DNA from: Persicobacter sp. CCB-QB2
GTDB lineage: Bacteria; Bacteroidota; Bacteroidia; Cytophagales; Cyclobacteriaceae
DNA length: 64,000 bases
Direction: 5' to 3'
Assembly (NCBI RefSeq): GCF_001274635.1
Contig: NZ_LBGV01000001.1
Coordinates: 1 to 64,000, forward strand
The position numbers were made by a program, and so were the translations under genes. A model generated the notes under the pieces. That model made no database searches. It saw nothing but the letters and a program-made list of their open reading frames with translations, and was not told the DNA's origin. Of the stretch, positions 9,490-17,594 are shown in pieces. Within the stretch, counting starts at the first letter, position 1. Every line of letters starts with the position of its first letter.

Positions 9490-9562
9490 TCCCGAGTAGC
9501 TCAGTTGGTTAGAGCATCTGACTGTTAATCAGAGGGTCGTTGGTTCGAGCCCAACCTCGGAG
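9490..9562 (+). tRNA. tRNA-Asn(GUU), 1 base missing
   Basis: First copy: acceptor TCCCGAG, anticodon loop CTGTTAA. The 3' acceptor strand reads CTCGGA, one G short. Confidence 0.75.
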
Positions 9563-9607
9563 CAAAATTTGCCAAAAGTGGTAGATTAAAGAAAATATTT
9601 GGTTTAA

Positions 9608-9680
9608 TCCCGAGTAGCTCAGTTGGTTAGAGCATCTGACTGTTAATCAGAGGGTCGTTGGTTCGAGCCCAACCTCGGAG
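9608..9680 (+). tRNA. tRNA-Asn(GUU), 1 base missing
   Basis: Second copy, with the same single missing G in the 3' acceptor strand as the first. Confidence 0.75.
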
Positions 9681-9724
9681 CAAAGATTTGCCAAAAGTGG
9701 TAGATTGAAAAAATATTGGTTTAT

Positions 9725-9798
9725 TCCCGAGTAGCTCAGTTGGTTAGAGCATCTGACTGTTAATCAGAGGGTCGTTGGTTCGAGCCCAACCTCGGGAG
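9725..9798 (+). tRNA. tRNA-Asn(GUU)
   Basis: Intact 74-nt copy: acceptor TCCCGAG/CTCGGGA, anticodon stem TCTGA/TCAGA, anticodon GUU, T loop TTCGAGC. Confidence 0.93.
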
Positions 9799-9841
9799 CA
9801 ATATTTGCCAAATTGGTAGATTGAAAAAAATATTGGTTTAT

Positions 9842-9915
9842 TCCCGAGTAGCTCAGTTGGTTAGAGCATCTGACTGTTAATCAGAGGGTCGTTGGTTCGA
9901 GCCCAACCTCGGGAG
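9842..9915 (+). tRNA. tRNA-Asn(GUU)
   Basis: Intact copy, identical to 9725-9798. Confidence 0.93.
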
Positions 9916-9959
9916 CAAAGATTTGCCAAAAGTGGTAGATTGAAAAAATATTGGTTTAT

Positions 9960-10033
9960 TCCCGAGTAGCTCAGTTGGTTAGAGCATCTGACTGTTAATC
10001 AGAGGGTCGTTGGTTCGAGCCCAACCTCGGGAG
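9960..10033 (+). tRNA. tRNA-Asn(GUU)
   Basis: Intact copy, identical to 9725-9798. Confidence 0.93.
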
Positions 10034-10076
10034 CAATATTTGCCAAAAATGGTAGATTGAAAAATATTTGGTTTAT

Positions 10077-10149
10077 TCCCGAGTAGCTCAGTTGGTTAGA
10101 GCATCTGACTGTTAATCAGAGGGTCGTTGGTTCGAGCCCAACCTCGGAG
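10077..10149 (+). tRNA. tRNA-Asn(GUU), 1 base missing
   Basis: One G is missing from the 3' acceptor strand; otherwise identical. Confidence 0.75.
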
Positions 10150-10190
10150 CAAAATTTTGCCAATAGGTGAATTTTATTTGATAAACTGAA

Positions 10191-10264
10191 TCCCGAGTAG
10201 CTCAGTTGGTTAGAGCATCTGACTGTTAATCAGAGGGTCGTTGGTTCGAGCCCAACCTCGGGAG
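10191..10264 (+). tRNA. tRNA-Asn(GUU)
   Basis: Last, intact copy. The preceding spacer is diverged, and the terminator follows directly. Confidence 0.93.
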
Positions 10265-10265
10265 C

Positions 10266-10300
10266 AAAAAAGCCGGTCTGTTTCAGATCGGCTTTTTTTG
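10266..10300 (+). terminator. terminator of the tRNA-Asn array
   Basis: Hairpin GCCGGTCTG/CAGATCGGC followed by TTTTTTT. The A-run on its left lets it also serve the convergent nucleosidase gene. Confidence 0.85.
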
Positions 10301-10306
10301 TGTTTA

Positions 10307-11020
10307 TTATTTTATAGAAATTTCCTGTAGTAAGGCCAGCACTTTCTGCTGCAGGGCCAGGGAGGAGTTTTTGAGGTGGAGAAGGAATTCATCCTGCGCC
10401 AGCATTCCCCCGTCTACCAAATCCGTCACGGACTTAATTCCCAAATAGGGGACTTGCATCAGTTCGGCTACATAGGCTATTCCTGCAGCTTCCATTTCCT
10501 TGACTACCCGCTCCTCCTGATCCAGGATTTGGTAATCCGTATCACACATATCCAAAGAATTTCCGGAGGAAATGGTCGCAAATTCCATTTCCAGCTTTTG
10601 GGCCAGGGCCTGATCTGTAAAAACAGGATAATCTCCCACACCATATTCCCTGAAGCCCGGAATGCTGATGCGACGGTCATGGTGAATGACTTTATTGCCC
10701 CAGTATACTTTAGCGATTTCCGCTCCTTTACTTTTAAAGGCTCCGCAAGTCCCTGCATTGAGGATGAGGTCAGGTTGCCAGGCCTGAATGGCGGCAAAAG
10801 TGGCTAAAGTGGCGGGCTGCGTGCCGATGCTGTCCACCTGAAAGCGCGGATCCACCCCATTAACCAGCAAGAGGAGCTCTGTCTGGCCGATTTTTCCTTT
10901 ATAACTGTCCATGGGCAGGGAAGGGTGGAGCTTGTCCATTTCCTCCAGTTCCAGGGCATCCCGAATAGGATCTGCCTCAGAATGCATGGCCATGATTAAA
11001 ACGATTTTCTTAAATGTCAT
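10307..11020 (-). CDS. nucleoside phosphorylase/nucleosidase (MTA/SAH nucleosidase-like)
   Basis: 237 residues from MTFKKIVLIMAMHSEADP at 11020; the longer frame upstream lacks family similarity. It belongs to the PNP/UDP phosphorylase superfamily, with an N-terminal strand IVLIMAMHSEA, the core LNAGTCGAFKSKG, KEMEAAGIAYVAELMQVP (the glutamates of the ribose-binding helix) and GIKSVTDLVDG with the catalytic Asp. This pattern fits 5'-methylthioadenosine/S-adenosylhomocysteine nucleosidases, which cleave the N-glycosidic bond of these by-products. A futalosine hydrolase of menaquinone synthesis is the main alternative, and sequence alone does not separate them. It lies 87 nt downstream of the leucine-degradation operon on the same strand. 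Confidence 0.72.
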   Translation of the reverse strand: MTFKKIVLIMAMHSEADPIRDALELEEMDKLHPSLPMDSYKGKIGQTELLLLVNGVDPRFQVDSIGTQPATLATFAAIQAWQPDLILNAGTCGAFKSKGAEIAKVYWGNKVIHHDRRISIPGFREYGVGDYPVFTDQALAQKLEMEFATISSGNSLDMCDTDYQILDQEERVVKEMEAAGIAYVAELMQVPYLGIKSVTDLVDGGMLAQDEFLLHLKNSSLALQQKVLALLQEISIK

Positions 11021-11107
11021 GCTTGTTAATTTTTTGCAAACTAATAAGCAGGGAGGACAATCAATACCCACAGACGGTAAAATCCGGCAAAGTAGGATTG
11101 GCTGGTT

Positions 11108-11935
11108 CTATTTCCCCCTCCACTGGGGCTTTCTTTTTTCTCTAAAAGCAGCAAGGCCTTCTTTGGCATCCTCAGTAGCCAATAGCTTTTGGAGCTGGTC
11201 GTGCAAATATTCGTGCTGTTCGGAACTATTGATGTCTTGCATTTTACCATAGGCGGCTAATCCTTTTCTTACAGCCGAGGGGGATACCTGTTTGATCTGG
11301 TCAATCAGCTTTTCCTTTACCGATTCCAGGTCTTCAGGCGCCAGCACATAGGTGATCAGGCCCCAGCGCTCCGCTTCCTGAGCGGAGATGACCTCCGCTC
11401 GCATGCACCAGTCAAGTAAAGTGCGTTTGGGGATAATAGGCGCTAAAGAAGCCATGACCTGCATGGGCCAGATACCTCTTTTGGCTTCCGGCAGGCTGAG
11501 CTCCACATTTTCCAAACAAAGCACATGGGAACAGCCCGCCAGGATTAAAAAGGCTCCGGCATACACATTCCCTTCCACAATGGCGATACAGGGTTTATAC
11601 AACTGCTGAAAGGCATCGCCCAATTTTACCGGGCTTTGGGGCTCCGGAATGGTGGAGCCCTTATCCTCCACGGGAAGGCCGGCAAAGGCTTTTAGGTCAG
11701 CGCCGGCAGAGAAAACATCTCCACGGGATTGAATGACCACCCCCCAGATGTCCCCATTGAAATGCGCATGATTTAATAGCATGGCGATTTCGTTCATCAT
11801 CTGTGGCGGCATGGCATTTTTTTTCTCCGGCCGGTTCAGGGTGATATACAGGAAGTGATCGTCCACCTCCCATAAAAGAAAACCAAAATTATAATCTTGG
11901 GGATTTTTCGATTCCGATTCTGAATAAGCGTGCAT
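11108..11935 (-). CDS. liuC: enoyl-CoA hydratase/isomerase family protein (probable methylglutaconyl-CoA hydratase)
   Basis: 275 residues with the crotonase fold: LNRPEKKNAM at residues 33-42, oxyanion loop FSAGADLKAF, and LPEAKRGIWP carrying the second catalytic glutamate. At the place of the first catalytic glutamate (GGGCELA in typical hydratases) the sequence reads AGAFLILAGC, so that residue appears to be Leu. This pattern is more usual in isomerases. Position, four bases after the biotin carboxylase gene and last in the operon, suggests hydration of 3-methylglutaconyl-CoA in leucine breakdown. The missing glutamate makes that assignment less certain. Confidence 0.7.
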   Translation of the reverse strand: MHAYSESESKNPQDYNFGFLLWEVDDHFLYITLNRPEKKNAMPPQMMNEIAMLLNHAHFNGDIWGVVIQSRGDVFSAGADLKAFAGLPVEDKGSTIPEPQSPVKLGDAFQQLYKPCIAIVEGNVYAGAFLILAGCSHVLCLENVELSLPEAKRGIWPMQVMASLAPIIPKRTLLDWCMRAEVISAQEAERWGLITYVLAPEDLESVKEKLIDQIKQVSPSAVRKGLAAYGKMQDINSSEQHEYLHDQLQKLLATEDAKEGLAAFREKRKPQWRGK

Positions 11936-11939
11936 GCCT

Positions 11940-13910
11940 TTATTTTAAAGTCAATAATACTTTATCGGATTCCACCATGCCATTTTCCTCCACGAAAACC
12001 TCATCAATGACCCCTTCTGAGTGGGCAAAAATAGTGTTTTCCATTTTCATGGAGCTCAGCACGACCAGGGGATCTCCGGCTTTTATCGAGTCTCCCTGCT
12101 GGACCATCACTTTCACGATCTGGCCGGGCATAGGAGCGGTGTAGTCATCTTTTCCACTGTTGGATTCCGAAGAGGGGTACCTTGGTACGGTATTGATTTT
12201 GATGGCCCCAAATGAAGGACTATGCAAAAAGTAAGCATTTCCTTCGGTGAAAATGCGCCACTTTCTTCTTAAGCCATTAATCTGGATAATCCATCTATCC
12301 TCTTCCTTTTCGATAATCTCTGTGGTAAATATTTTTTTCCCTAACAAGCATTCCAGCGTATTCGCTTCTATCCGCTTATATTCCATGGGGTAGACTTCCT
12401 GATCAATTTTATAAGAGATTTTCTGGAGCATGGAAAGATTGTTTCTCCAGCCGCTGGGCACATGGCGGAAGTAAGGTTGTTTTTTGCTTCTTTCCTGCCA
12501 TTCATAAATCAAAGTGACGCACAGGGCTTCTTCCAGAAATCGTGGATCAGTGGGGGTTTTGATAGGATGTTTCACCAAAAAGGAGGTATCAAAATCGCCT
12601 TTTTGGAATACCTCATGCTTCATGATGGCATTCAGGAAGGCAATATTATTGGTGACACCCACCAGAGAAGTGTTTTCCAAAGCGTAAGACATTAAGCGCA
12701 TACTTTCCTGTCGATCTTTCCCATGGGTGATGACCTTGGCGATCATCGGATCGTAGAAAATGCCCACCTCTGAACCGGTTTCAATGCCTGCATCTATCCG
12801 AATGTTAGGGTGGTCAGGGCAATGGAAATCCAGTATTTTTCCGGTTTGCGGGAAGAAATCTTTGGCCGGATCTTCCGCATAAAGGCGGACTTCCAGGGCA
12901 TGGCCTTTTTGCTGGATGTCTTCCTGTTCCAGTGGCAAAGCAAGGCCCTGGGCTACCAGAATTTGCCATTCTACCAGGTCCAGCCCTGTGATTAATTCAG
13001 TCACCGGGTGCTCTACCTGTAATCTGGTGTTGACTTCCAGGAAATAGAAAGACTGATCCGGAGCGAAGAGGAACTCCACCGTACCGGCATTATCATAGTT
13101 CAGCGCCTTGGCAGCGGCTACGGCGGCATGAGCCATTCTCCCCCGAGTGACAGGATCCAGGGCAGGCGATGGGCTTTCTTCCACTATTTTTTGATGACGG
13201 CGCTGAATGGTACAATCCCTTTCGAAAAGGTGAAGGGCATTCCCATGCTGGTCACCGAAAATTTGAAATTCGATGTGCCGGGAAGAAGTGAAGTATTTTT
13301 CCAGCAACATACTATCATTTCCAAAGGCAGCCTTGGCTTCCCGCTTGGCGGCCTCCAGCGCTGAAGGAAATTCTTTGGCCTCATTCACCACACGCATTCC
13401 TTTTCCGCCACCACCTGCAGTGGCTTTAAGTAGTACCGGATAGCCAATTTTTTCTGCTTCAGCACTTAGGGTTTTAATGGACTGGTCATCGCCATCATAT
13501 CCGGGAATAACGGGAACCTCATGTTTGGCCATGAGTTGTTTAGCCGTTTTTTTATCTCCCATCAGGCGAATAGCTTCCGCATGCGGGCCAATAAAGTTGA
13601 TGCCGGCAGCTGCACATTTTTGCGCAAAATCGGTATTCTCTGAAAGAAAGCCAAAGCCGGGATGGATGGCATCCGCTCCGGCGTTTTTTGCGGCTTCAAT
13701 GATTAAATCCTGTTTTAGATAGGATTCATCCGGACGATTGCCTCCAAGTGCTATGGCCTCATCGGCTTCTTTGACAAAAGCTTCTCGACGGTCGGCATCA
13801 GAAAAAATGGCCACGGTTTTTATACCCAGCTTATGACAGGTACGGATGATGCGTCTGGCAATCTCCCCGCGGTTGGCGATTAGAATCTTATAAATAGGTT
13901 TCGGGTTCAT
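11940..13910 (-). CDS. liuD: methylcrotonyl-CoA carboxylase, biotin-containing subunit
   Basis: 656 residues. An N-terminal biotin carboxylase domain (ILIANRGEIARRIIRTCHKLG; ATP-grasp loop KATAGGGGKGMRVV; EVNTRLQVEHPVTE) is followed by a middle BT region and a C-terminal biotinyl domain with the acceptor lysine in SSMKMEN. It carboxylates biotin with bicarbonate and ATP and hands the carboxyl group to the partner subunit encoded at 15197-16780. Acyl-CoA carboxylase alpha subunits for propionyl- or acetyl-CoA look similar, but the flanking isovaleryl-CoA dehydrogenase and carboxyltransferase indicate 3-methylcrotonyl-CoA. It is separated by 70 nt from the dehydrogenase gene and by 4 nt from the crotonase gene. 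Confidence 0.85.
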   Translation of the reverse strand: MNPKPIYKILIANRGEIARRIIRTCHKLGIKTVAIFSDADRREAFVKEADEAIALGGNRPDESYLKQDLIIEAAKNAGADAIHPGFGFLSENTDFAQKCAAAGINFIGPHAEAIRLMGDKKTAKQLMAKHEVPVIPGYDGDDQSIKTLSAEAEKIGYPVLLKATAGGGGKGMRVVNEAKEFPSALEAAKREAKAAFGNDSMLLEKYFTSSRHIEFQIFGDQHGNALHLFERDCTIQRRHQKIVEESPSPALDPVTRGRMAHAAVAAAKALNYDNAGTVEFLFAPDQSFYFLEVNTRLQVEHPVTELITGLDLVEWQILVAQGLALPLEQEDIQQKGHALEVRLYAEDPAKDFFPQTGKILDFHCPDHPNIRIDAGIETGSEVGIFYDPMIAKVITHGKDRQESMRLMSYALENTSLVGVTNNIAFLNAIMKHEVFQKGDFDTSFLVKHPIKTPTDPRFLEEALCVTLIYEWQERSKKQPYFRHVPSGWRNNLSMLQKISYKIDQEVYPMEYKRIEANTLECLLGKKIFTTEIIEKEEDRWIIQINGLRRKWRIFTEGNAYFLHSPSFGAIKINTVPRYPSSESNSGKDDYTAPMPGQIVKVMVQQGDSIKAGDPLVVLSSMKMENTIFAHSEGVIDEVFVEENGMVESDKVLLTLK

Positions 13911-13980
13911 AGTTTGATTGTTGTTACAATAAAATACAAAAATCCATGAGAAAAATGGCTTTTTGCCTCATCGTAAATTT

Positions 13981-15168
13981 CTATGCGGTGACGTTTCCTT
14001 TGCGGGATTCCACAAATTGTTTTTCGTGTTTGATACGGTCTATTTCAAATTTGCTGATAATTTCATACATGATTTCCGAGGAGCCGGCTCCGATTGAAAA
14101 TAAGCGAGTGTCGCGCCATGCCCGGGCAATACCATAGGTTTCCACATACCCATTACCTCCATGGACCTGTATGGCCTGATTAATGATTTTCATGGATTCC
14201 TCCGCGGTAAATACCTTGGACATGGTGATCAGCTCAGTGGCTTTCGGGCCGATTTCAATGAAGGATTCAATGGCCGAACGCGCCATGGCGCGGCAGGCTT
14301 CCAGCTGAGTGGCCATATGGGCAATTTTATGGCGAATGACCTGCAGTTCTCCCAGAGTCCCGCCAAAGGCTTTGCGTTCCCGAACATATTGTAGGGCCTG
14401 ATCATAGGCGTACTGGGCAGAGTAGGTGGCCATTACGGACATCAGCAAGCGCTCCTCCTGAATATTATTCATCAGATAATAAAAACCTTTATGGGCTTCT
14501 CCCAGGACATTAGCTTTTGGCACTTTTACATTGTCGAAAAAAACCTGCGCCGTGTCGGAGGTATGCCAGCCCAGCTTTTTATCAATCGGGCTGGTGGATA
14601 CACCTTCCCACTGATTTTCTACCAATAGTAAAGTCATCCGATGGCCTTCCCCGGTACGGGTGACCACCACCATAAAATCGCCAATATTAGCATTGGTGAT
14701 GAAAGTCTTTGCCCCATTTAAAAGGAAGTAATCTCCCTTGTCCTCTCCATGTGTTTTGATGCCTTTCACATCAGAGCCAGCCTCCGGTTCGGTAATGGCC
14801 AAGGAGGCAATTTGATCCCCCATCAGTGCCGGCCGCAGGTATTTTTCTTGTTGCTCTGTAGTCCCGATAGCATTAAGTAGGGGTAGCGGAAGGAAGGAGT
14901 GGGCATAATACGAGCCGGTAAAGCCTCCGATGTTGGCATAGGAAAGCTCGGCCATGATAATGACGGAGGCCCAAAAGTCCATGCCACTGCCTCCGACCTC
15001 TTCCGGGAAATTGGCGCCAATAAATCCCTGCTCTCCCATGAGTTTGAAAAGGTGTTTGGGGCATTCCTCCTTATCTTCCCATTCCTGCACGTTGGGGGTG
15101 ATTTCTTTGGCAATGAATTGGCGGAGGGCATCCCTCAATAATTGCTGTTCTTCATTAAAATTTTTCAT
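13981..15168 (-). CDS. liuA: acyl-CoA dehydrogenase (isovaleryl-CoA dehydrogenase type)
   Basis: 395 residues from the ATG at 15168 (MKNFNEEQQLLRDALRQF). FAD-dependent acyl-CoA dehydrogenase fold: ASLAITEPEAGSDVKGI, KTFITNANIGDF, ERKAFGGTLGELQVI, IQVHGGNGYVETYGIARAWRD. The segment IGAGSSEIM has no glutamate where medium-chain dehydrogenases carry their base, while a helix reads QEERLL. Isovaleryl-CoA dehydrogenases use a glutamate in that helix and show the same IGAGTSE-like end. This supports conversion of isovaleryl-CoA to 3-methylcrotonyl-CoA, the substrate of the neighbouring carboxylase. It lies 28 nt downstream of the carboxyltransferase gene. Confidence 0.85.
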   Translation of the reverse strand: MKNFNEEQQLLRDALRQFIAKEITPNVQEWEDKEECPKHLFKLMGEQGFIGANFPEEVGGSGMDFWASVIIMAELSYANIGGFTGSYYAHSFLPLPLLNAIGTTEQQEKYLRPALMGDQIASLAITEPEAGSDVKGIKTHGEDKGDYFLLNGAKTFITNANIGDFMVVVTRTGEGHRMTLLLVENQWEGVSTSPIDKKLGWHTSDTAQVFFDNVKVPKANVLGEAHKGFYYLMNNIQEERLLMSVMATYSAQYAYDQALQYVRERKAFGGTLGELQVIRHKIAHMATQLEACRAMARSAIESFIEIGPKATELITMSKVFTAEESMKIINQAIQVHGGNGYVETYGIARAWRDTRLFSIGAGSSEIMYEIISKFEIDRIKHEKQFVESRKGNVTA

Positions 15169-15196
15169 ATGGATCGTTGTTTGTTGTTGCTTGGTA

Positions 15197-16780
15197 TTAC
15201 ATGCGGAATACGCCGAAATTCCGACTGCTGTCAATTTGTTGGAGATGAATCACCTCCAGGCAAATGCTCAGGTAAGTGCGCGTATCCGAAGGCCTGATGA
15301 CACCATCATCCCATAAATGCCCGCTGGAATAATAGGGCGTGGATTTGTAGTCAATGTCTTCGATCAATGCTTTTTTATCGGCTGCCAGCTGTTCCTCATC
15401 CACTGTTTTGCCTCCTGCCCGGCGAATGATGTCCATCACACCGGCCAGCTGTTCTCCTCCCATTACGGAAATTTTCGCATTGGGCCAGGTGAATAAAAAT
15501 CGGGGCTTGTACATGCGTCCCATCATGGCATAATTCCCGGCACCGTAGGAGGCGCCTGTCATTATGGTGATGGCAGGTACTTCGGAATTCGCAACGGCAT
15601 TGATGAGCTTGGCACCATGTTTTATGATGCCTTCCTGCTCATATTTCTTCCCTACCATAAAGCCGGTAATATTTTGGAAGAAAATCAAAGGAATCCGATG
15701 CATATTGCAGAGCTGAATGAAGTGCGCTCCCTTATTGGCTGCATCGCTGAACAAGACCCCGTTATTCGCTATTATGCCCACCTTAAAGCCATTGATATGG
15801 GCATAACCGGTAACGAGTGTGCTTCCAAAGTCAGGCTTGAATTCACTAAAGGCAGAGTCATCCACCACGCGGGCAATGATTTCTCTGGCATCAAAGGGCT
15901 GTTTGATATCCGGCGGAACAATCCCATGGATTTCTTCCGGATCATGTTGTGGAGGTTTGACTTCCCGATCTGCCGCCTGTGGGCTTTCCGGTTGATAAAA
16001 CTCCATGATTTCTCTTGCTTTTCGAATACCGTCCAACTCATCTTCGGCCAGGTAGTCGGATACACCGGAGGTTTTCGAATGCATATGCGCACCTCCGAGC
16101 TCTTCCGCTTTAGCATCTTCATTGGTGGCCATTTTGACCAGTGGAGGACCGGCCAAAAATACCTGCGCGCGGTCTTTGACAAAAATCGCATAGTCGGACA
16201 TACCGGGAATGTAGGCACCACCAGCCGTACTGCTGCCAAAGACGATGGATATGGTGGGGACTCCCAGCTTGGATCGGCGGGTTATCTCCCGAAACATGGT
16301 GCCAGCATTATTGAAAATATTTTCCTGTTCGGGTAAATTCACCCCGGCAGATTCTACCAAATTAATTACTGGTAAATGATTCTCCCAGGCAATTTCGGCA
16401 ATACGTTGGTGTTTTTGGACTGTGGCATGGTCTATGGCACCACCTTTCTTGGTTCCGATATTGGAAGCGATGAGGCAAATTTTCCCGCTGACCAATCCGA
16501 TACCAGCCACCAAAGTACCGCAGGGACCGAATCCATCGCGCCCAATTCCCGCCAGGGGTAAAAGCTCTAAAAAGGGGGAATCCCGGTCCAAAAGCAATTC
16601 AATTCTTTCACGGGAAAGGAATTTATCCTTTTCGCGTGCTTTTTGAATGTGTTTTTCAGGCCCTTCGAAACGAGCCTCAGCCAAGTGTTTTTCCAATTGC
16701 TCCAGGAGGGATGCCATATGCTCCTGGTTAGATTGAAACTGGGCAGATGATTTAATGATATAAGAGTCTATTGTTTGCAT
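15197..16780 (-). CDS. liuB: methylcrotonyl-CoA carboxylase, carboxyltransferase subunit
   Basis: 527 residues with both crotonase-like halves of the acyl-CoA carboxyltransferase family: FGSSTAGGAYIPGMSDYAIF in the first and MTGASYGAGNYAMMGRMYKP plus FTWPNAKISVMGGEQLAGV in the second. GFMVGKKYEQEGIIKHGAK and the WPNAKISVMGGEQ block are characteristic of methylcrotonyl-CoA carboxylase beta. It is the first gene of the four-gene leucine-degradation operon (16780 to 11108). No HMG-CoA lyase gene is in the window. No regulator gene lies beside it, and the upstream gap shows no recognised operator. Confidence 0.88.
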   Translation of the reverse strand: MQTIDSYIIKSSAQFQSNQEHMASLLEQLEKHLAEARFEGPEKHIQKAREKDKFLSRERIELLLDRDSPFLELLPLAGIGRDGFGPCGTLVAGIGLVSGKICLIASNIGTKKGGAIDHATVQKHQRIAEIAWENHLPVINLVESAGVNLPEQENIFNNAGTMFREITRRSKLGVPTISIVFGSSTAGGAYIPGMSDYAIFVKDRAQVFLAGPPLVKMATNEDAKAEELGGAHMHSKTSGVSDYLAEDELDGIRKAREIMEFYQPESPQAADREVKPPQHDPEEIHGIVPPDIKQPFDAREIIARVVDDSAFSEFKPDFGSTLVTGYAHINGFKVGIIANNGVLFSDAANKGAHFIQLCNMHRIPLIFFQNITGFMVGKKYEQEGIIKHGAKLINAVANSEVPAITIMTGASYGAGNYAMMGRMYKPRFLFTWPNAKISVMGGEQLAGVMDIIRRAGGKTVDEEQLAADKKALIEDIDYKSTPYYSSGHLWDDGVIRPSDTRTYLSICLEVIHLQQIDSSRNFGVFRM

Positions 16781-17183
16781 TCAGGTTTATGTTGATTTTG
16801 GGTGTGTCGGAATTATGGGAAGTTTCCCCGTTCAGAACAGTTTTAGTAGGTCCTTGTTAGGGGGCGTCTTTTATTCCTTATACAGAATATACGAAAAATC
16901 AACGACTGGTTGACTGTGAATTTGAATAGCAATATAAATTTATCAACAGTCGTGATTTCTCGTGGAATGGTAAGTAGGTGTAGGTCAGGTGTTTGTTGTT
17001 TTTGTTCTAAAGGATGTAGGCTTTTAGTGTAAGTTTTATGACTAAATAGTTTAAATACCCTGTAATTGAAGATTGTTTTGATAAGCCACAGTCTGGAGTT
17101 TCCGCGTAAAATGGGCAGTAAGCAACCAGGTAGCCCACGTAAACTTAGTCGTGGAGACATTTTATATACGGAAGCATTTAAGC
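16781..17183. other. non-coding gap upstream of the leucine operon
   Basis: About 400 nt with only short, atypical frames. A minus frame of about 105 codons at 16843-17160 has a composition unlike neighbouring genes and no recognisable domain. The operon promoter is presumably here, but no clear TAnnTTTG site was found. Confidence 0.4.
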
Positions 17184-17394
17184 AGCATTATTCATCTTAA
17201 TAATTGATGTTTCGGTGAAATTAACTCACGGTTAGTTTGTTGCGATTGGGTTTGGGTTTTTTAATGACCTCAATTTGGGCAAGCTTGCTTTCTCCTCATT
17301 CATCTGCTTCAAAGCAAAAAATTCAAAAGAGGAAAAATTCCTTCAATTTTTCCGCCCGATAGCTAAAGGGGGATTTAAGGATAAATAATCCGGG
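17184..17394 (+). repeat. MITE, near full length (copy B)
   Basis: Degenerate left end (CATTATTCATCTTAA), then the family's internal landmarks TTTGGGCAAGCTTGCTTTCT, CCTCATTCATCTGCTTC and TTTTTCCGCC, and a right end AATAATCCGGG. It lies between the 3' end of malQ and the 5' side of the leucine operon. Confidence 0.65.
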
Positions 17395-17540
17395 ATTATA
17401 ATCTGTGATAACCTGAGTGATGCATGATTCCAGGTCTTTCAAAATTGCTACTGTTTTTTTGATAGAAATCCCGGGAAATTTTGAGGAGGAATGAGGTGGG
17501 GGGGGATGTGAGGCTGAAATTGGAGGTTATAGCGAGGCCA

Positions 17541-17580
17541 AAAAAATCCCGGAGACTAATATATTTCCGGGATTTTTTAA
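17541..17580 (-). terminator. terminator of malQ
   Basis: Hairpin AATCCCGGA/TCCGGGATT flanked by A- and T-runs, 15 nt after the malQ stop. Confidence 0.8.
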
Positions 17581-17594
17581 ATGGTTTTTACTTT

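Larger units (their letters stand above)
9490..10264 (+). repeat. tandem array of 7 tRNA-Asn(GUU) genes
   Basis: Seven copies of one 74-nt tRNA gene repeat with a period near 117 bp. The spacers are near-identical (TTTGCCAAAAGTGGTAGATT then an A-rich run and GGTTTAT) and unrelated to the tRNA-Lys spacer. Four copies are perfect; three lack one G of the acceptor GGGA. The array ends in a strong terminator at 10266-10300. Confidence 0.92.

Noticed and set aside
16843-17160. 105-codon minus frame upstream of the leucine operon
   Set aside because: Residue composition is unlike real neighbours, there is no domain or conserved context, and it lies in a probable promoter region.
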